A DNA stretch of 64,000 bases from an uncultured Pseudomonadales bacterium (GCA_943787425.1 CALSMJ010000003.1:62001-126000); one strand, 5' to 3'; counted from the stretch's first letter, positions 30,175-40,305 are shown. The notes: generated by a model not told the origin, from the letters alone. Made by a program: numbers and translations.

Positions 30175-30787
30175 TTTGTTGCAGCTGCCCAGGTTGATGC
30201 GGCGCTTTAATAAAACCGGCATAACGCCCTGTCTCATCCAAAACGATAATCGAGCCCGTATGGTCAACTGTGTAGGAACCCGGTTCAGCGCCCGGCACTT
30301 TACCGAAAGCGACATTCAGCTGGGTTGCCAATTGCGTAATCTGATCATGTGCGCCGGTCACGCCTAAAAAGTCAGGATTGAACCCTGAAAGATATCGGGC
30401 GAGCTGCGCCGGTGTATCTTGCTCTGGATCCACGGTCACCAAATGCACACGAGGCGGCACTTCAACAGAGCGCAGGGCTTGATTTAACACCGCGAGGGTC
30501 GTCGGGCAAATATCCGGGCAAGAGGTAAAGCCAAAATACAGAAAGTCCCATTGGCCTTGGAAATGCATTGGCAAAATCCGCGCGTCTTGTTCCGTCAACA
30601 GATTCGGTACCGTGACATTGCGAGGCTGTTCAAATCGAATATAGCCCAGCTTAGCCGCCTGCTCTGGGGTCAAGGTAACGTCTCGTGTGACATAGTTTAG
30701 GAAAATAAGACTGAGCATCACGATGATGATCCCGAGCAAGATCCCGAGCGTTTTGCGAATACCCATTTTTTGTGAATCGCTATACAT
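30158..30787 (-). CDS. SCO1/SenC copper chaperone
   Basis: 209 residues, one N-terminal membrane anchor (about 12-31), then a periplasmic thioredoxin fold with the copper-binding C90-P-D-I-C94 and a distal His in SYTVDHTGS. It delivers copper to the CuA site of cytochrome c oxidase subunit II or reduces its cysteines. Last gene of the cox assembly group; start overlaps the ctaB end by 8 bases. Met8 is an alternative start. Confidence 0.95.
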   Translation of the reverse strand: MYSDSQKMGIRKTLGILLGIIIVMLSLIFLNYVTRDVTLTPEQAAKLGYIRFEQPRNVTVPNLLTEQDARILPMHFQGQWDFLYFGFTSCPDICPTTLAVLNQALRSVEVPPRVHLVTVDPEQDTPAQLARYLSGFNPDFLGVTGAHDQITQLATQLNVAFGKVPGAEPGSYTVDHTGSIIVLDETGRYAGFIKAPHQPGQLQQIIVGL

Positions 30788-31682
30788 AGGACGTCGGCAT
30801 CAAATAGTGGTCCAGCAGTAGGGCAGAAAATAATACCGCAAGATAAACAATCGAATACTTAAACGTCTCCAAGGGCGCATTCGGATTGCGATCAAACATC
30901 ATGGCCAAAGCCCAGTATAAAAACCCAGCGCCGAGTGCGACGGCTGCCGCTAGATACAGTAAGTTGCTCATTCCAATCACAAAAGGTAAAACAGACACGA
31001 CCAGCAAAATAATCGTGTAGAGCAAGATGTGCAGTTTGGTATACGCAACGCCGTGGGTAATAGGCAACATCGGAATATCGACTTTTTCGTAATCGCTTAA
31101 CCGGTCGATCGCCAACGCCCAAAAATGCGGCGGCGTCCAGGCAAAGATGATCAAGACCAAAAGCAAACCACCGCCGTCGACACTGTTCGTCACCGCGGTC
31201 CAACCAAAGAGCGGCGGCGCCGCACCAAACAAGCCGCCAATCACGATATTTTGGGACGTTGCCCGTTTCAAATACAGACTATAAATCACGCCATATCCCA
31301 GCCACGCTAGGAAGTTCAGCCCGGCGGTCAGCGGGTTAACCCAAAACGCCAAAATCGCCAGTCCAAGCCCGCCGGTCACCGCCACGAACACAAGTCCCTG
31401 AGCCATCGAAACCCGACCTTGCGCCACAGGCCGCTGCTCCGTTCTCGCCATCTTTTGATCCACCGTTGCATCGACAAGATGGTTTAACGCCGCTGCGGAA
31501 CCTGCAACCAATGCAACACCGACCAGACAATAAACAATTAAATCCAAAGGCACGGACTCATTGGTTGCTAGGAACATCCCAACCAAGGTGCACAACAGCA
31601 TTAACAATACGACGCGCGGCTTGCACATCTCATAGTAATCGCGCCATCCGGAGAAGGCCTTGGCTTGAAGAACATCGCTCAT
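30780..31682 (-). CDS. ctaB: Protohaem IX farnesyltransferase (haem O synthase)
   Basis: 300 residues with about nine membrane helices of the UbiA family. Aspartate-rich motif NHLVDATVDQKMARTEQRP (about 67-85) and second motif DRLSDYEKVDIPMLP. Farnesylates haem B to haem O, the precursor of haem A. The usual upstream neighbour ctaA (haem A synthase) is missing: only 71 bases separate it from the next gene. Confidence 0.96.
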   Translation of the reverse strand: MSDVLQAKAFSGWRDYYEMCKPRVVLLMLLCTLVGMFLATNESVPLDLIVYCLVGVALVAGSAAALNHLVDATVDQKMARTEQRPVAQGRVSMAQGLVFVAVTGGLGLAILAFWVNPLTAGLNFLAWLGYGVIYSLYLKRATSQNIVIGGLFGAAPPLFGWTAVTNSVDGGGLLLVLIIFAWTPPHFWALAIDRLSDYEKVDIPMLPITHGVAYTKLHILLYTIILLVVSVLPFVIGMSNLLYLAAAVALGAGFLYWALAMMFDRNPNAPLETFKYSIVYLAVLFSALLLDHYLMPTSYV

Positions 31683-31753
31683 ATTAGGATTTCGAACGCT
31701 TGAATTTGGGAATTGTAACGGATGCGGCCTCTGAATTCATTGACAAGACGTCC

Positions 31754-32332
31754 TCAACCTATATTCGAGACTTTCATCAAGTGCTTTAAATCAAGCAGCA
31801 AGGGCTTATCCACTTTCTCGGCAGGATAGGCCAGGATCAATTGCCCCATCGGGTCAACCAAGAACACATGATAGTCGGCAGGATCCTGGCGCATTGAAGC
31901 CACGGCCGTCAGCTCGGCGAGCAGGGCAGTATCGACAATTAATTTTAAGTTCGGATAATCAGTTTTCATCGCCGCTCCCTCCGCCGGCGGGAAAGGCGTT
32001 GAACGCACTAAACCGCGACCAAGACGATCGGCATTTTTACCGAGGGCGATATTGATTTGACGGGTTTGATGTAAGACGTTCTGCACGGTTTCAGCACAGG
32101 CTTGCAAACAAGACTCACGCATTGGGATGAGCAGCTGCCAACGCCCTTCAGTGGCCAAGCGGTCAGAAACATCGATACTCGGTTGAACGAGATCCCCTTG
32201 ATTCGTCGTCGTTTTAGGAATCATGTCGGGCGCGAAAAAAAACAACCCATAGGCAATCATCATCGGAACGAAAGCTGTGGCTGCGACGAGCAACAATTTC
32301 CGACGGCTTTGAGTAAGGTCCTTATCCGTCAT
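31754..32332 (-). CDS. SCO-like membrane-anchored protein of the cox operon
   Basis: 192 residues from an ATG that overlaps the SURF1 stop by ATGA; the frame is open further but inside SURF1. One N-terminal membrane helix (about 15-34), then a thioredoxin-like domain with a Cys-x3-Cys pair (SCLQAC) where SCO proteins have CxxxC, and the C-terminal pattern VFLVDPMGQLILAYP. A similar gene is present between SURF1 and ctaA in Pseudomonas cox operons. A role in copper or thiol handling for the oxidase is inferred. Confidence 0.8.
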   Translation of the reverse strand: MTDKDLTQSRRKLLLVAATAFVPMMIAYGLFFFAPDMIPKTTTNQGDLVQPSIDVSDRLATEGRWQLLIPMRESCLQACAETVQNVLHQTRQINIALGKNADRLGRGLVRSTPFPPAEGAAMKTDYPNLKLIVDTALLAELTAVASMRQDPADYHVFLVDPMGQLILAYPAEKVDKPLLLDLKHLMKVSNIG

Positions 32333-33042
32333 AGCGGCGCTCCTTGTGATTGACGACCGAAGGTAAAATACAAAAACATGCTGACCAAAACCGCCGCCAT
32401 GGCGAACCACTGGACCGCGTAACCCTGATGTTTTTCAGGCAGCATCACCGACGTTACCCAATTTCTGGGCAATCCATTTGGGTCCGACGCTTCCAAACGG
32501 ACCACAAAAGGCAGCAGTTGCTGCCCGAGTACGCCCGACAAGACCCCTGGGTCCTGCGTCGGGACCACTCGCGGCCAGCCATCATACGCTAAGGGTTGGT
32601 CGCTGTTCATCCAATCAGAGCGGTAGATACGCCCAAGCGTTGAGACTCGATTCTCCAACGCGGGCACCTTCGGGATCACGGCTCGCGATGCGCCGGCCGC
32701 GACAAAGCCGCGATTAATTAACACGGTGCCGCCCTGTTCAAGCCGCATCGGATGCACAACTTCGAAACCAACCCGTCCGTCAAGCACAACATTATCCAGC
32801 AAAAACACCTGCTCGATTTCGATTGCACCAACCACCTCAACCAGGCGACCGTCTATCCGCTCCTTGTCTGGCACCTCTTCGAGTTTTTCGGCTGGAAGAT
32901 TTAAAAGGCGGGCGTGCTGCGCAATCTGCTCAGCCTTCTCTACCGCACGCCCCAACTGCCAAACGCCCAGCGTAATAAACAACGCCGTAAACGCTACTGT
33001 AAACAACAGGAGCCGAAGATTAATTTGTGCTCTAATCGCCAT
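32329..33042 (-). CDS. SURF1 family oxidase assembly protein
   Basis: 237 residues: N-terminal helix (about 9-27, ending GVWQLGRA), periplasmic domain, C-terminal helix (about 211-229, YAVQWFAMA). Helps insert haem A into subunit I of cytochrome oxidase. RGFV and GYAVQWFA are family marks. Confidence 0.94.
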   Translation of the reverse strand: MAIRAQINLRLLLFTVAFTALFITLGVWQLGRAVEKAEQIAQHARLLNLPAEKLEEVPDKERIDGRLVEVVGAIEIEQVFLLDNVVLDGRVGFEVVHPMRLEQGGTVLINRGFVAAGASRAVIPKVPALENRVSTLGRIYRSDWMNSDQPLAYDGWPRVVPTQDPGVLSGVLGQQLLPFVVRLEASDPNGLPRNWVTSVMLPEKHQGYAVQWFAMAAVLVSMFLYFTFGRQSQGAPL

Positions 33043-33098
33043 CGGGTCGACCTCTTTCGCCAGGGAGACGTATCACCATATTCACCAGGGGCTACAAG

Positions 33099-33326
33099 AT
33101 GCTGCTTAAAACAATCGTCGTGTTATTACTGATCGCAAATATTATTGCTTTGGGTACAGCTTTCTACGCAATGATGCACGATATGGGTGAGGAGAAAGTC
33201 AGCCGGACCGCTCGGTTCTTAACCGTTCGGGTCTCGCTAGCTGCGCTGTTACTGATCGTCGTCGTTTACGGGCTGTACACGGGTCAATTGGGCATTGCAG
33301 CGCCTTGGCATCCCACCTTGTCGTAA
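33099..33326 (+). CDS. DUF2909 twin-transmembrane protein
   Basis: 75 residues with two membrane helices (about 4-25 and 44-62) joined by a short charged loop (EEKVSRTARFLTVRV). It lies on the opposite strand between SURF1 and coxC, as in Pseudomonas cox clusters. Function unknown; an assembly role is guessed from context. Confidence 0.82.
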   Translation: MLLKTIVVLLLIANIIALGTAFYAMMHDMGEEKVSRTARFLTVRVSLAALLLIVVVYGLYTGQLGIAAPWHPTLS

Positions 33327-33403
33327 CCGACTTGGTCCTGGCCTAATGCCCGGGGGAACGCGAGCCTGCGCCGCGCCTCGACGCTCGTTCGCTTTTCTGA
33401 CCG

Positions 33404-34318
33404 TTAGGTCCCAAGAATGTAGACCAAGACAAACAACAGCAACCAGACCACGTCAACAAAATGCCAGTACCAGGCAGCCGCTTCGAAGCCAAAACAGTCT
33501 GTTTTGGTGAAGTGACCCTTCATCGCCCGGCCTAACATGACGATGAGCATAATCGTTCCGATGGTCACGTGCGCACCGTGGAAACCGGTTAGCATGAAAA
33601 ACGTTGATCCAAAAATACCGGAACTTAAGGTCAATCCATAGTGAGCGTAGGCTTCATAATACTCAACGCCCTGGCACACTAAAAAGGCCAACCCGAGCGC
33701 GATCGTTACCACCAACCATCCTACAATTTTTTTCCGCTCGCCGGCATTGATGGCGTGGTGTGCAAGGGTGACCGTGAAGCTGGATGCTACAAGCAGCAAA
33801 GTATTGACCAACGGTAATCCCCAGGCACCAATCACGCCCGCCGGCGCAGGAAACTGCTCGGGGTTGGGGTTGTTCAAAAGTGGCCACTCCGGCACATAAT
33901 CTGGCCAAATCATGCTACTTGGTCCACGCCCACCGACGACATCATCAGTTTCCCCTATCCAGTCAACAACCCAAAATCGGACATAAAACAAAGCGCCAAA
34001 GAAGGCTGCAAAAAACATGACTTCCGAGAAGATGAACCAGCTCATTCCCCAAACAAAAGACTTGTTCATCTGCTGGCTGTACATTTTTGCGTTGTTTTCT
34101 TCGATCACTTTAGAGAACCAGAAAAACAACGTGACCGCCATAACCAAGCCGCCCAGCGCAAGCACGGTCGTACCAAAGTTGCCGCCTGATCCGGACTGGA
34201 TCTCATTCAGCAAACTACCGCCCCCGTAAACAGTCAGAAACAGGCCCAACGATGCAAAGATCGGAAGGGGACTGTTATGGGGCACATAATAGCTTTCATA
34301 CGTTGAGTCAGAGGACAT
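33404..34318 (-). CDS. coxC: Cytochrome c oxidase subunit III
   Basis: 304 residues, seven predicted helices. Family marks: WGMSWFIFSEVMFFAAFFGALFY, HHAINAG, QGVEYYEA, TGFHGAHVTIGT and the terminal AAWYWHFVDVVWLLLFV. Lies downstream of ctaG in the coxB-coxA-ctaG-coxC unit. It stabilises subunit I and the proton path. Confidence 0.97.
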   Translation of the reverse strand: MSSDSTYESYYVPHNSPLPIFASLGLFLTVYGGGSLLNEIQSGSGGNFGTTVLALGGLVMAVTLFFWFSKVIEENNAKMYSQQMNKSFVWGMSWFIFSEVMFFAAFFGALFYVRFWVVDWIGETDDVVGGRGPSSMIWPDYVPEWPLLNNPNPEQFPAPAGVIGAWGLPLVNTLLLVASSFTVTLAHHAINAGERKKIVGWLVVTIALGLAFLVCQGVEYYEAYAHYGLTLSSGIFGSTFFMLTGFHGAHVTIGTIMLIVMLGRAMKGHFTKTDCFGFEAAAWYWHFVDVVWLLLFVLVYILGT

Positions 34319-34342
34319 CTGGATTCTCCATTAAATCACTGA

Positions 34343-34900
34343 TTATTCAGCAGCAGCTGATGCTGTCGTATCCGTAATATCAAACAACGTATACGACAAG
34401 GTAAGCGTCTGTACAGATTCTGGCAGGTAAGGGTCTATGATAAACCGAAGCGGCATATCAATGGCTTCACCGGTTGCAAGGACCTGCTGTTCAAAACAAA
34501 AGCACTCCGTTTTGTGCATGTATTCCGCCGCGTGAAACGGCGCGACGCTGGGAATTGCTTGCGCGGTCATGGTATAGCCAGTGGGGTTACTCGCAAAAAA
34601 AGTGGTCTGATTCATTTCACCAGGACGAACTTTCATACTCCGAACCTCAGGCCTAAACGACCACGGCATGCTCGCGTTATTATTGGTTAAAAACTGAACC
34701 GTTACCCAACGGTCAGGATCAACTGCAAGACCCTCTTCAGGAACGACATAGGCGCTCGCAGTCTTGCCATTGGCGCCCGTTACCTGACAATAGATGTCAT
34801 ACAACGGCACCAACGCAAATCCAAAAACGAACATACTCAGAACCACGCCTACGAGCTTGAGGGTGGTTCGAGCCTGTCTGTTTTGGTTCGTCATCGACAT
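34343..34900 (-). CDS. ctaG: Cox11/CtaG copper chaperone
   Basis: 185 residues: one N-terminal helix (about 15-34) ending VPLYDIYCQVTG, then an immunoglobulin-like periplasmic domain with the copper-binding CFCFEQQ. It supplies CuB to subunit I. Lies between coxA and coxC. Confidence 0.96.
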   Translation of the reverse strand: MSMTNQNRQARTTLKLVGVVLSMFVFGFALVPLYDIYCQVTGANGKTASAYVVPEEGLAVDPDRWVTVQFLTNNNASMPWSFRPEVRSMKVRPGEMNQTTFFASNPTGYTMTAQAIPSVAPFHAAEYMHKTECFCFEQQVLATGEAIDMPLRFIIDPYLPESVQTLTLSYTLFDITDTTASAAAE

Positions 34901-34914
34901 CGGTGATTACTCGG

Positions 34915-36513
34915 TTATGCCATTGAGCGTTCGGGCAACTCAGGCGGTGTTGAAAAAGTGTGATAAGGCGCAGGAGACGCAATGGTCCACTCAAGCCCCT
35001 CAGCGCCTTCCCAAACTTCATCGGTGGCTTTCTTGCCGCCCATGATGCACTTGATCACGATGAATAAAAATAACAGCTGGCTAAACCCGAAGATAAACGC
35101 GCCGACACTGGAAACCATATTCCAATCTGCGAATTGCAGCGCGTAGTCGGGGTAGCGACGCGGCATACCGGCTAAACCAATGAAATGCTGTGGGAAAAAC
35201 GTGACGTTCACCCCAACGAAAGACAGCCAGAAATGGGTCTTGCCGAGCGTCTCATCGTACATATTGCCGGTCCACTTCGGCAGCCAATAGTAGGCGGCAG
35301 CCATAATGCTAAAGATCGACCCGGGCACCAAGACATAATGGAAATGCGCAACCACGAAGTAGGTATCGTGGTACTGGAAGTCTGCTGGCACAATCGCCAG
35401 CATCAATCCAGATAGTCCGCCGATGGTGAACAAAATCACAAAAGCGACCGCGAACAACATTGGCGTTTCAAACGTCATCGAACCCTGCCACATCGTCGCC
35501 GCCCAATTGAACACTTTCACACCGGTCGGCACTGCGATGAGCATCGTCGCATACATAAAATACAACTCGCCGGCAATTGGCATCCCAACCGTAAACATGT
35601 GGTGCGCCCAAACAATGAAAGACAAAAACGCAATCGATGCGGTTGCATAGACCATTGAGTCGTAGCCAAACAGCTTCTTGCGTGCAAAGGTCGGAATAAT
35701 CGCAGAGACAATCCCGAAGGCTGGCAGAATCATGATATAAACTTCAGGGTGCCCGAAGAACCAGAAGACATGCTGGAACAAAACGGGGTCCCCGCCGCCG
35801 CCAGCACTAAAGAAGGCCGTGCCAAAGTGGATGTCCATCAGCATCATGGTCACAACGCCCGCCAAAACCGGCATAACGGCGATCAAAAGATAGGCGGTAA
35901 TGAGCCAAGTCCAGACAAACAACGGCATATCCATCAAGCGCATTCCCGGCGCACGGAGGTTCAAAATTGTGACCACAACGTTGATTGAACCCATGATCGA
36001 GGAAATACCCATTAAGTGCACCGCGAAAATAAAGAAGGTGACGCTAGGCGGCGCATATTCTGTCGACAAGGGCGCATAAAATGTCCAGCCAAAGTTCGGC
36101 GCACCGCCTTCCATAAACAGCGTGCTTAACAACATGCTGAAGGCGAACGGCAAGATCCAAAAGCTATAATTGTTCATTCTTGGCAGCGCCATATCGGGCG
36201 CACCAATCATCATCGGCACTAACCAATTCGCAAGGCCGACAAATGCCGGCATGACAGCGCCAAAAACCATAATCAGGCCATGCATGGTCGTCATTTGGTT
36301 AAAAAACTCTGGTACAACCAGCTGCAAGCCTGGCTGGAACAGTTCGGCACGGATGACCAAAGCCATACACCCGCCCGTTAAGAACATGATAAAGCTAAAC
36401 CATAGGTAGAGGGTGCCTATATCTTTGTGGTTGGTCGTTAAAACCCAACGCATCAATCCCTTATCGGGGCCGTGATGATGATCGTCATGATGATTTTCGA
36501 TAACTGCGCTCAT
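34915..36513 (-). CDS. coxA: Cytochrome c oxidase subunit I (aa3-type)
   Basis: 532 residues, twelve helices. Haem a ligand in TMHGLIMVF; CuB and cross-linked Tyr in [19 protein letters not shown]; haem ligands in VAHFHYVLV. The glutamate in GHPEVY indicates an A1-type D-channel. Site of O2 reduction and proton pumping. Upstream of ctaG, downstream of coxB. Confidence 0.98.
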   Translation of the reverse strand: MSAVIENHHDDHHHGPDKGLMRWVLTTNHKDIGTLYLWFSFIMFLTGGCMALVIRAELFQPGLQLVVPEFFNQMTTMHGLIMVFGAVMPAFVGLANWLVPMMIGAPDMALPRMNNYSFWILPFAFSMLLSTLFMEGGAPNFGWTFYAPLSTEYAPPSVTFFIFAVHLMGISSIMGSINVVVTILNLRAPGMRLMDMPLFVWTWLITAYLLIAVMPVLAGVVTMMLMDIHFGTAFFSAGGGGDPVLFQHVFWFFGHPEVYIMILPAFGIVSAIIPTFARKKLFGYDSMVYATASIAFLSFIVWAHHMFTVGMPIAGELYFMYATMLIAVPTGVKVFNWAATMWQGSMTFETPMLFAVAFVILFTIGGLSGLMLAIVPADFQYHDTYFVVAHFHYVLVPGSIFSIMAAAYYWLPKWTGNMYDETLGKTHFWLSFVGVNVTFFPQHFIGLAGMPRRYPDYALQFADWNMVSSVGAFIFGFSQLLFLFIVIKCIMGGKKATDEVWEGAEGLEWTIASPAPYHTFSTPPELPERSMA

Positions 36514-36522
36514 GCCTTTCTC

Positions 36523-37701
36523 CTATTCTTCACTACTAATCAGTGCATTCACTGCTCGGGGCTGCACTAGATCGCCCACATTATTTCCCCATGCGTTTCT
36601 TTCATAGGTCACGACCGCTGCAATTTCAGCAGGGTTTAATTGTGCCGCGAAGGCTTGCATTGCCGAACCTGCTTTACCATTTACAACGATATCGACGTGC
36701 GCATCGATCGGACCGATCGCTAAACCCTGTCCAACCAAGGAAGGAAAGGCGGGTGGGATCCCTTGACCATTGGCCTGGTGGCAAGATTGACAGGCCTGAG
36801 CATAAACTTGCTCGCCGGTTTCCATCAATTCCGCCATTGTCCAAGTCTTTCCAACCGTTTCATAAACCTGCAAAGCTTCTTGCTGCTTCATGGCAAGCCA
36901 GCTGTCGTACTCGGCTTGCTCAACCGCTTTGACAACAATGGGCATAAAGCCATGATCTTTGCCGCACAACTCCGTACATTTGCCGCGATAGACGCCAGGC
37001 TCTTCTACAATCGCCCAAGCTTCGTGAACAAATCCTGGTATGGCGTCCTTTTTGACCGCGAAATCAGGCACCCACCAGGAATGAATCACGTCGTTCGAGG
37101 TGATTAAAAACCGAACCCGCTTGTTGATCGGGATGACTAACGGATTATCGACATCGGACAGATAGTGCTCGCGCTTTGGTGTGCGGTTATAGACCTCATC
37201 CTGGGGCGTGAGTAGGCTGCTGATGAACTTTACTTCTTGGGTTGGATCATCGCTCAAGTAAGTATATTGCCACTTCCATTGATAGCCTCGAACTTCAATA
37301 TCAATATCCGCGCCAGAGGCATCATACATGTCGCGTAACGTACTGGTTGCCGGAACCGCCATTCCGATCAAAATAAAGATTGGAATGATCGTCCACGCAT
37401 ATTCCAATTTAGTGCTGTGCGAGAAGGTCGCCGGCTCGTGTCCGAGCGACTTCCGATGCACAAGCATTGACCAGATCATGACCCCAAAGACTAGGACGCC
37501 AATCACGACACAGATGGTAAAAATAAGCATGTGCAGGTCGTAGACCTCGCGCGAGATTGCGGTTACGCCTTTGGTCATGTTCAAAGCGGACCAATCCGCT
37601 AAAGCCTGCCAACTTGAACTCAAGGCGGCCAGTGCGATCAACCACTGTAGAGCGGTTTTCAATCGCTGACCCGCTCCTAGTTTGCTTTCTTTTCTTGCCA
37701 T
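36523..37701 (-). CDS. coxB: Cytochrome c oxidase subunit II with C-terminal cytochrome c domain
   Basis: 392 residues. Signal peptide ending near ALA-DW, two membrane helices, cupredoxin domain with the CuA motif CTELCGKDHGFM and SNDVIHSWWVPDFAVK, then a fused haem c domain with CQSCH and a Met ligand further on. This is the caa3-like arrangement also found in Pseudomonas aa3 oxidase. Start ATG at 37701 has GGAG 9 bases upstream; a TTG five codons earlier is possible. Confidence 0.96.
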   Translation of the reverse strand: MARKESKLGAGQRLKTALQWLIALAALSSSWQALADWSALNMTKGVTAISREVYDLHMLIFTICVVIGVLVFGVMIWSMLVHRKSLGHEPATFSHSTKLEYAWTIIPIFILIGMAVPATSTLRDMYDASGADIDIEVRGYQWKWQYTYLSDDPTQEVKFISSLLTPQDEVYNRTPKREHYLSDVDNPLVIPINKRVRFLITSNDVIHSWWVPDFAVKKDAIPGFVHEAWAIVEEPGVYRGKCTELCGKDHGFMPIVVKAVEQAEYDSWLAMKQQEALQVYETVGKTWTMAELMETGEQVYAQACQSCHQANGQGIPPAFPSLVGQGLAIGPIDAHVDIVVNGKAGSAMQAFAAQLNPAEIAAVVTYERNAWGNNVGDLVQPRAVNALISSEE

Positions 37702-37749
37702 GTCTCGCGACTCCAACCTAATTGACGATTAAATTTTTTTGGTCTTCCG

Positions 37750-37764
37750 GGTTGCGACGCAACC
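37750..37764. promoter_or_regulatory. Perfect 15-bp dyad upstream of coxB
   Basis: GGTTGCG-A-CGCAACC, a 7-1-7 inverted repeat 49 bases before the coxB ATG. It could be an operator or a hairpin in the leader. No confident promoter is seen in the 347-base gap 37702-38048. Confidence 0.35.
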
Positions 37765-37868
37765 TGATTTTCATTTTTTCTATCTGCGGCCACCTACAGG
37801 CCCTTAGCCTTTGATCGACGCTCGCCCCATACTCGAGGTCTCTGTGGCAGATGACTGCCGGATTATCA

Positions 37869-38030
37869 ATGTTTTACGACCGAATTGCATCAATCGGCTT
37901 ATGTCTGCTTGGGTTATTGATGCAGCTTATCGGGCTCAATTACTCGGGGGCTGACGCGCCGTCTCGGCGAGAAATCGCCCATCACACTCCCTCATGGGGC
38001 ATCGTCCGCCGCTCGCGGCCGCAAGTATAG
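37869..38030 (+). CDS. Possible small membrane protein (53 aa)
   Basis: Short frame in the yheV-coxB gap: one hydrophobic stretch near the N-terminus (about residues 6-24) followed by a basic tail. The upstream ribosome site is weak and I recognise no family, so it may be chance. Confidence 0.2.
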   Translation: MFYDRIASIGLCLLGLLMQLIGLNYSGADAPSRREIAHHTPSWGIVRRSRPQV

Positions 38031-38048
38031 CTGTGAGAATGGCTACCC

Positions 38049-38246
38049 TCAAGTCATTGGGAACTTTAGCGGTACGATTTCAACCGCCTCCGAGGGCGTC
38101 GGCACGGCCGCCGCGACAGGTCGCGCCTCGGAAAAGCCGCAGGCCACACACAGCACAACATCACTGGTGCTGTGCGCATCGAAATACAACGTATCTTCAG
38201 CGCCGCAGTCCTGACATCGGGCGCCTGCAATAAAACGCCGACTCAT
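38049..38246 (-). CDS. yheV: YheV-family zinc-ribbon protein (DUF2387)
   Basis: 65 residues. RRFIAGARCQDCGAEDT and CVACGFSE give two CxxC pairs for one zinc. Its start overlaps the prlC end by 4 bases, the same pair as in E. coli (prlC neighbourhood) and Pseudomonas. Function unknown. Confidence 0.88.
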   Translation of the reverse strand: MSRRFIAGARCQDCGAEDTLYFDAHSTSDVVLCVACGFSEARPVAAAVPTPSEAVEIVPLKFPMT

Positions 38247-40282
38247 CGCAGAATACCCTCCTGCTCGAGCAGCGCCGTGACGGTTGGCGCGCGCCCACGA
38301 AATTCGACAAACAGTTCCAACGCGTCCCGGGCGCCGCCCTGCTCTAAAACCGTGGTCAAAAACCGCTCTCCCGTCTGCCGATTAAAAATGCCGTCTTCTT
38401 TAAACTTGGAAAAAGCATCCGCGCTGAGCACTTCTGCCCATTTGTAGCTGTAGTAGCCTGCAGCGTAGCCCATCACACTACCGAATATATGGCTGAACCC
38501 ATTTTGAAACCGGTTCGTTTTCGAAATGGGTATGACCGAGACGGCCGCTCTGACTTCATCCAAAATAGCTTGCAGCGTCGCGGGATTACCATCGAATTCA
38601 TTGTGAAGCCTGAAGTCAAAAAGCGCGAACTCGAGTTGACGCACCATCTGCATACCCGACTGGAAGTTCCGCGCTTGCTGCATCTTATCAAGTAGCGCGA
38701 GGGGCAGCGGCTCGCCGGTCTCGACCTGACCTGAAATGAGATTGAGCGCGTCTGGATCCCAGCACCAATTTTCAAGAAACTGACTGGGAAGCTCTACCGC
38801 GTCCCAAGCAACCCCGTTTATACCTGAGACGGCTGCGCAATCAACTTGGGTCAGCATATGATGAAGACCATGACCAAATTCATGGAACAAGGTTACGACA
38901 TCATCGTGGCGCAACAGGGCAGGTTGATCATTAACCGGGGGTGGGAAATTACAGGTCAAAAAAGCCACCGGCAGGGTTAGCCCACGCTTTGGGTCGTAAC
39001 GTCGACATCGGCAATCCGCCATCCAGGCCCCGCCCCGTTTTTTAGTTCGAGCGTATAGATCAAAGTAAAAGCGTGCGAGCGGCTCGCCTTGTCGACTGAT
39101 CAAATAGGTGGTGACGTCTGGATGCCAGACCGACATATCGGTGACCCGGGTAATCTCAACGCCAAAGATTCTTTGAACAATCTCGAATAAGCCATCGATG
39201 ACTTTTTGAGCTGGAAAATACGGCCTTAGATCCTCATCCGACAAATCATATCGATGTCGTTTCAATCGATCGGCGCAAAAAGCCACATCCCAGGGCTGGA
39301 TCGAGGATAACCCTAACGTCTGCATTCCAAAGCGCGCAAGGTCGTCAAAGTCTTGCTCGGCTACGGCTTTAGAATGATGGCTCAGATCTAATAAAAACGA
39401 CATGACGGCGGCCGGGTTTTCAGCCATTTTGGTCGCAAGGCTCAGTTCAGAGAATTGCTCGAATCCCAACAGGTTCGCGAGTTCCGCCCGGCCTTTTAAA
39501 ATTTTTTGAATCAAGTCGGTGTTGTCAAATTGACCCGCGTGAGGGCCCAGTTCCGACGCCCGCGTCGTGAAGGCCTCATAAACCGCCTGCCGTAAGCCGC
39601 GATCTGTAGCATGCGTCATTACCGATGAATAACTTGGGCTGCTCAGATCCAGTAAATAGCCTTCATAGCCCTTTGCTTCTGCGGCTTGTTTAGCCAGCGC
39701 AATGGCCGTCTCAGGGAGTCCATCTAATTCCGCCTCATCTAAAATCACCTTCTCCCAAGCATCCGTCGCATCCAAGATATGCTCGGAGAATAGACTGGTC
39801 AGCTCGCTAAGTTGTTGTTTAAGTTCACCGTAACGCGCTCGATTGGCGTCGCTTAAAGCCACTCCGGACAACCGAAAATCCCGTAAGGCATTTGCCACTG
39901 CTTTAGATTCGGCCGGCGTCAACTGCAAAGCCGTTTGTTGGGCCGCAATCGCCTCATAAATTTCGAGCAAATCTCGGTCTTGACCCAGCTCAGTTTCATA
40001 AGCGCTCAGCAGGGGCAAACAGCGGTTATAAGCCTGCCTTAAGGTGTCATGGCTCATGACCGAATTCAAATGCTCTATGGGCGCCCAAGCGTCATTTAAA
40101 CGGGCGCTGAGTCGCTCAAGCGCCTGAAAAGTCTCAACCAAGTCAGCACCTTCAGCACCTTCCTTAATTGAAGCGAGTTCAGCCCGATTGGTTTTTAAAA
40201 TGGCCTCAATGGCCGGCACCACTTGCTCAGCCGAGATTGAATCAAAATCAGGAAACGGGCTTTCTAAAAGTAACGCGTTCAA
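38243..40282 (-). CDS. prlC: Oligopeptidase A
   Basis: 679 residues, M3 family zinc metallopeptidase. The zinc motif is H467-E-F-G-H471 in LFHEFGHGLHHML, with the third ligand Glu downstream. It degrades signal peptides and short peptides in the cytosol. Length matches E. coli OpdA (680). Confidence 0.97.
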   Translation of the reverse strand: MNALLLESPFPDFDSISAEQVVPAIEAILKTNRAELASIKEGAEGADLVETFQALERLSARLNDAWAPIEHLNSVMSHDTLRQAYNRCLPLLSAYETELGQDRDLLEIYEAIAAQQTALQLTPAESKAVANALRDFRLSGVALSDANRARYGELKQQLSELTSLFSEHILDATDAWEKVILDEAELDGLPETAIALAKQAAEAKGYEGYLLDLSSPSYSSVMTHATDRGLRQAVYEAFTTRASELGPHAGQFDNTDLIQKILKGRAELANLLGFEQFSELSLATKMAENPAAVMSFLLDLSHHSKAVAEQDFDDLARFGMQTLGLSSIQPWDVAFCADRLKRHRYDLSDEDLRPYFPAQKVIDGLFEIVQRIFGVEITRVTDMSVWHPDVTTYLISRQGEPLARFYFDLYARTKKRGGAWMADCRCRRYDPKRGLTLPVAFLTCNFPPPVNDQPALLRHDDVVTLFHEFGHGLHHMLTQVDCAAVSGINGVAWDAVELPSQFLENWCWDPDALNLISGQVETGEPLPLALLDKMQQARNFQSGMQMVRQLEFALFDFRLHNEFDGNPATLQAILDEVRAAVSVIPISKTNRFQNGFSHIFGSVMGYAAGYYSYKWAEVLSADAFSKFKEDGIFNRQTGERFLTTVLEQGGARDALELFVEFRGRAPTVTALLEQEGILR

Positions 40283-40305
40283 TGGAAAACTCCTTAAAGG
40301 CAGGT

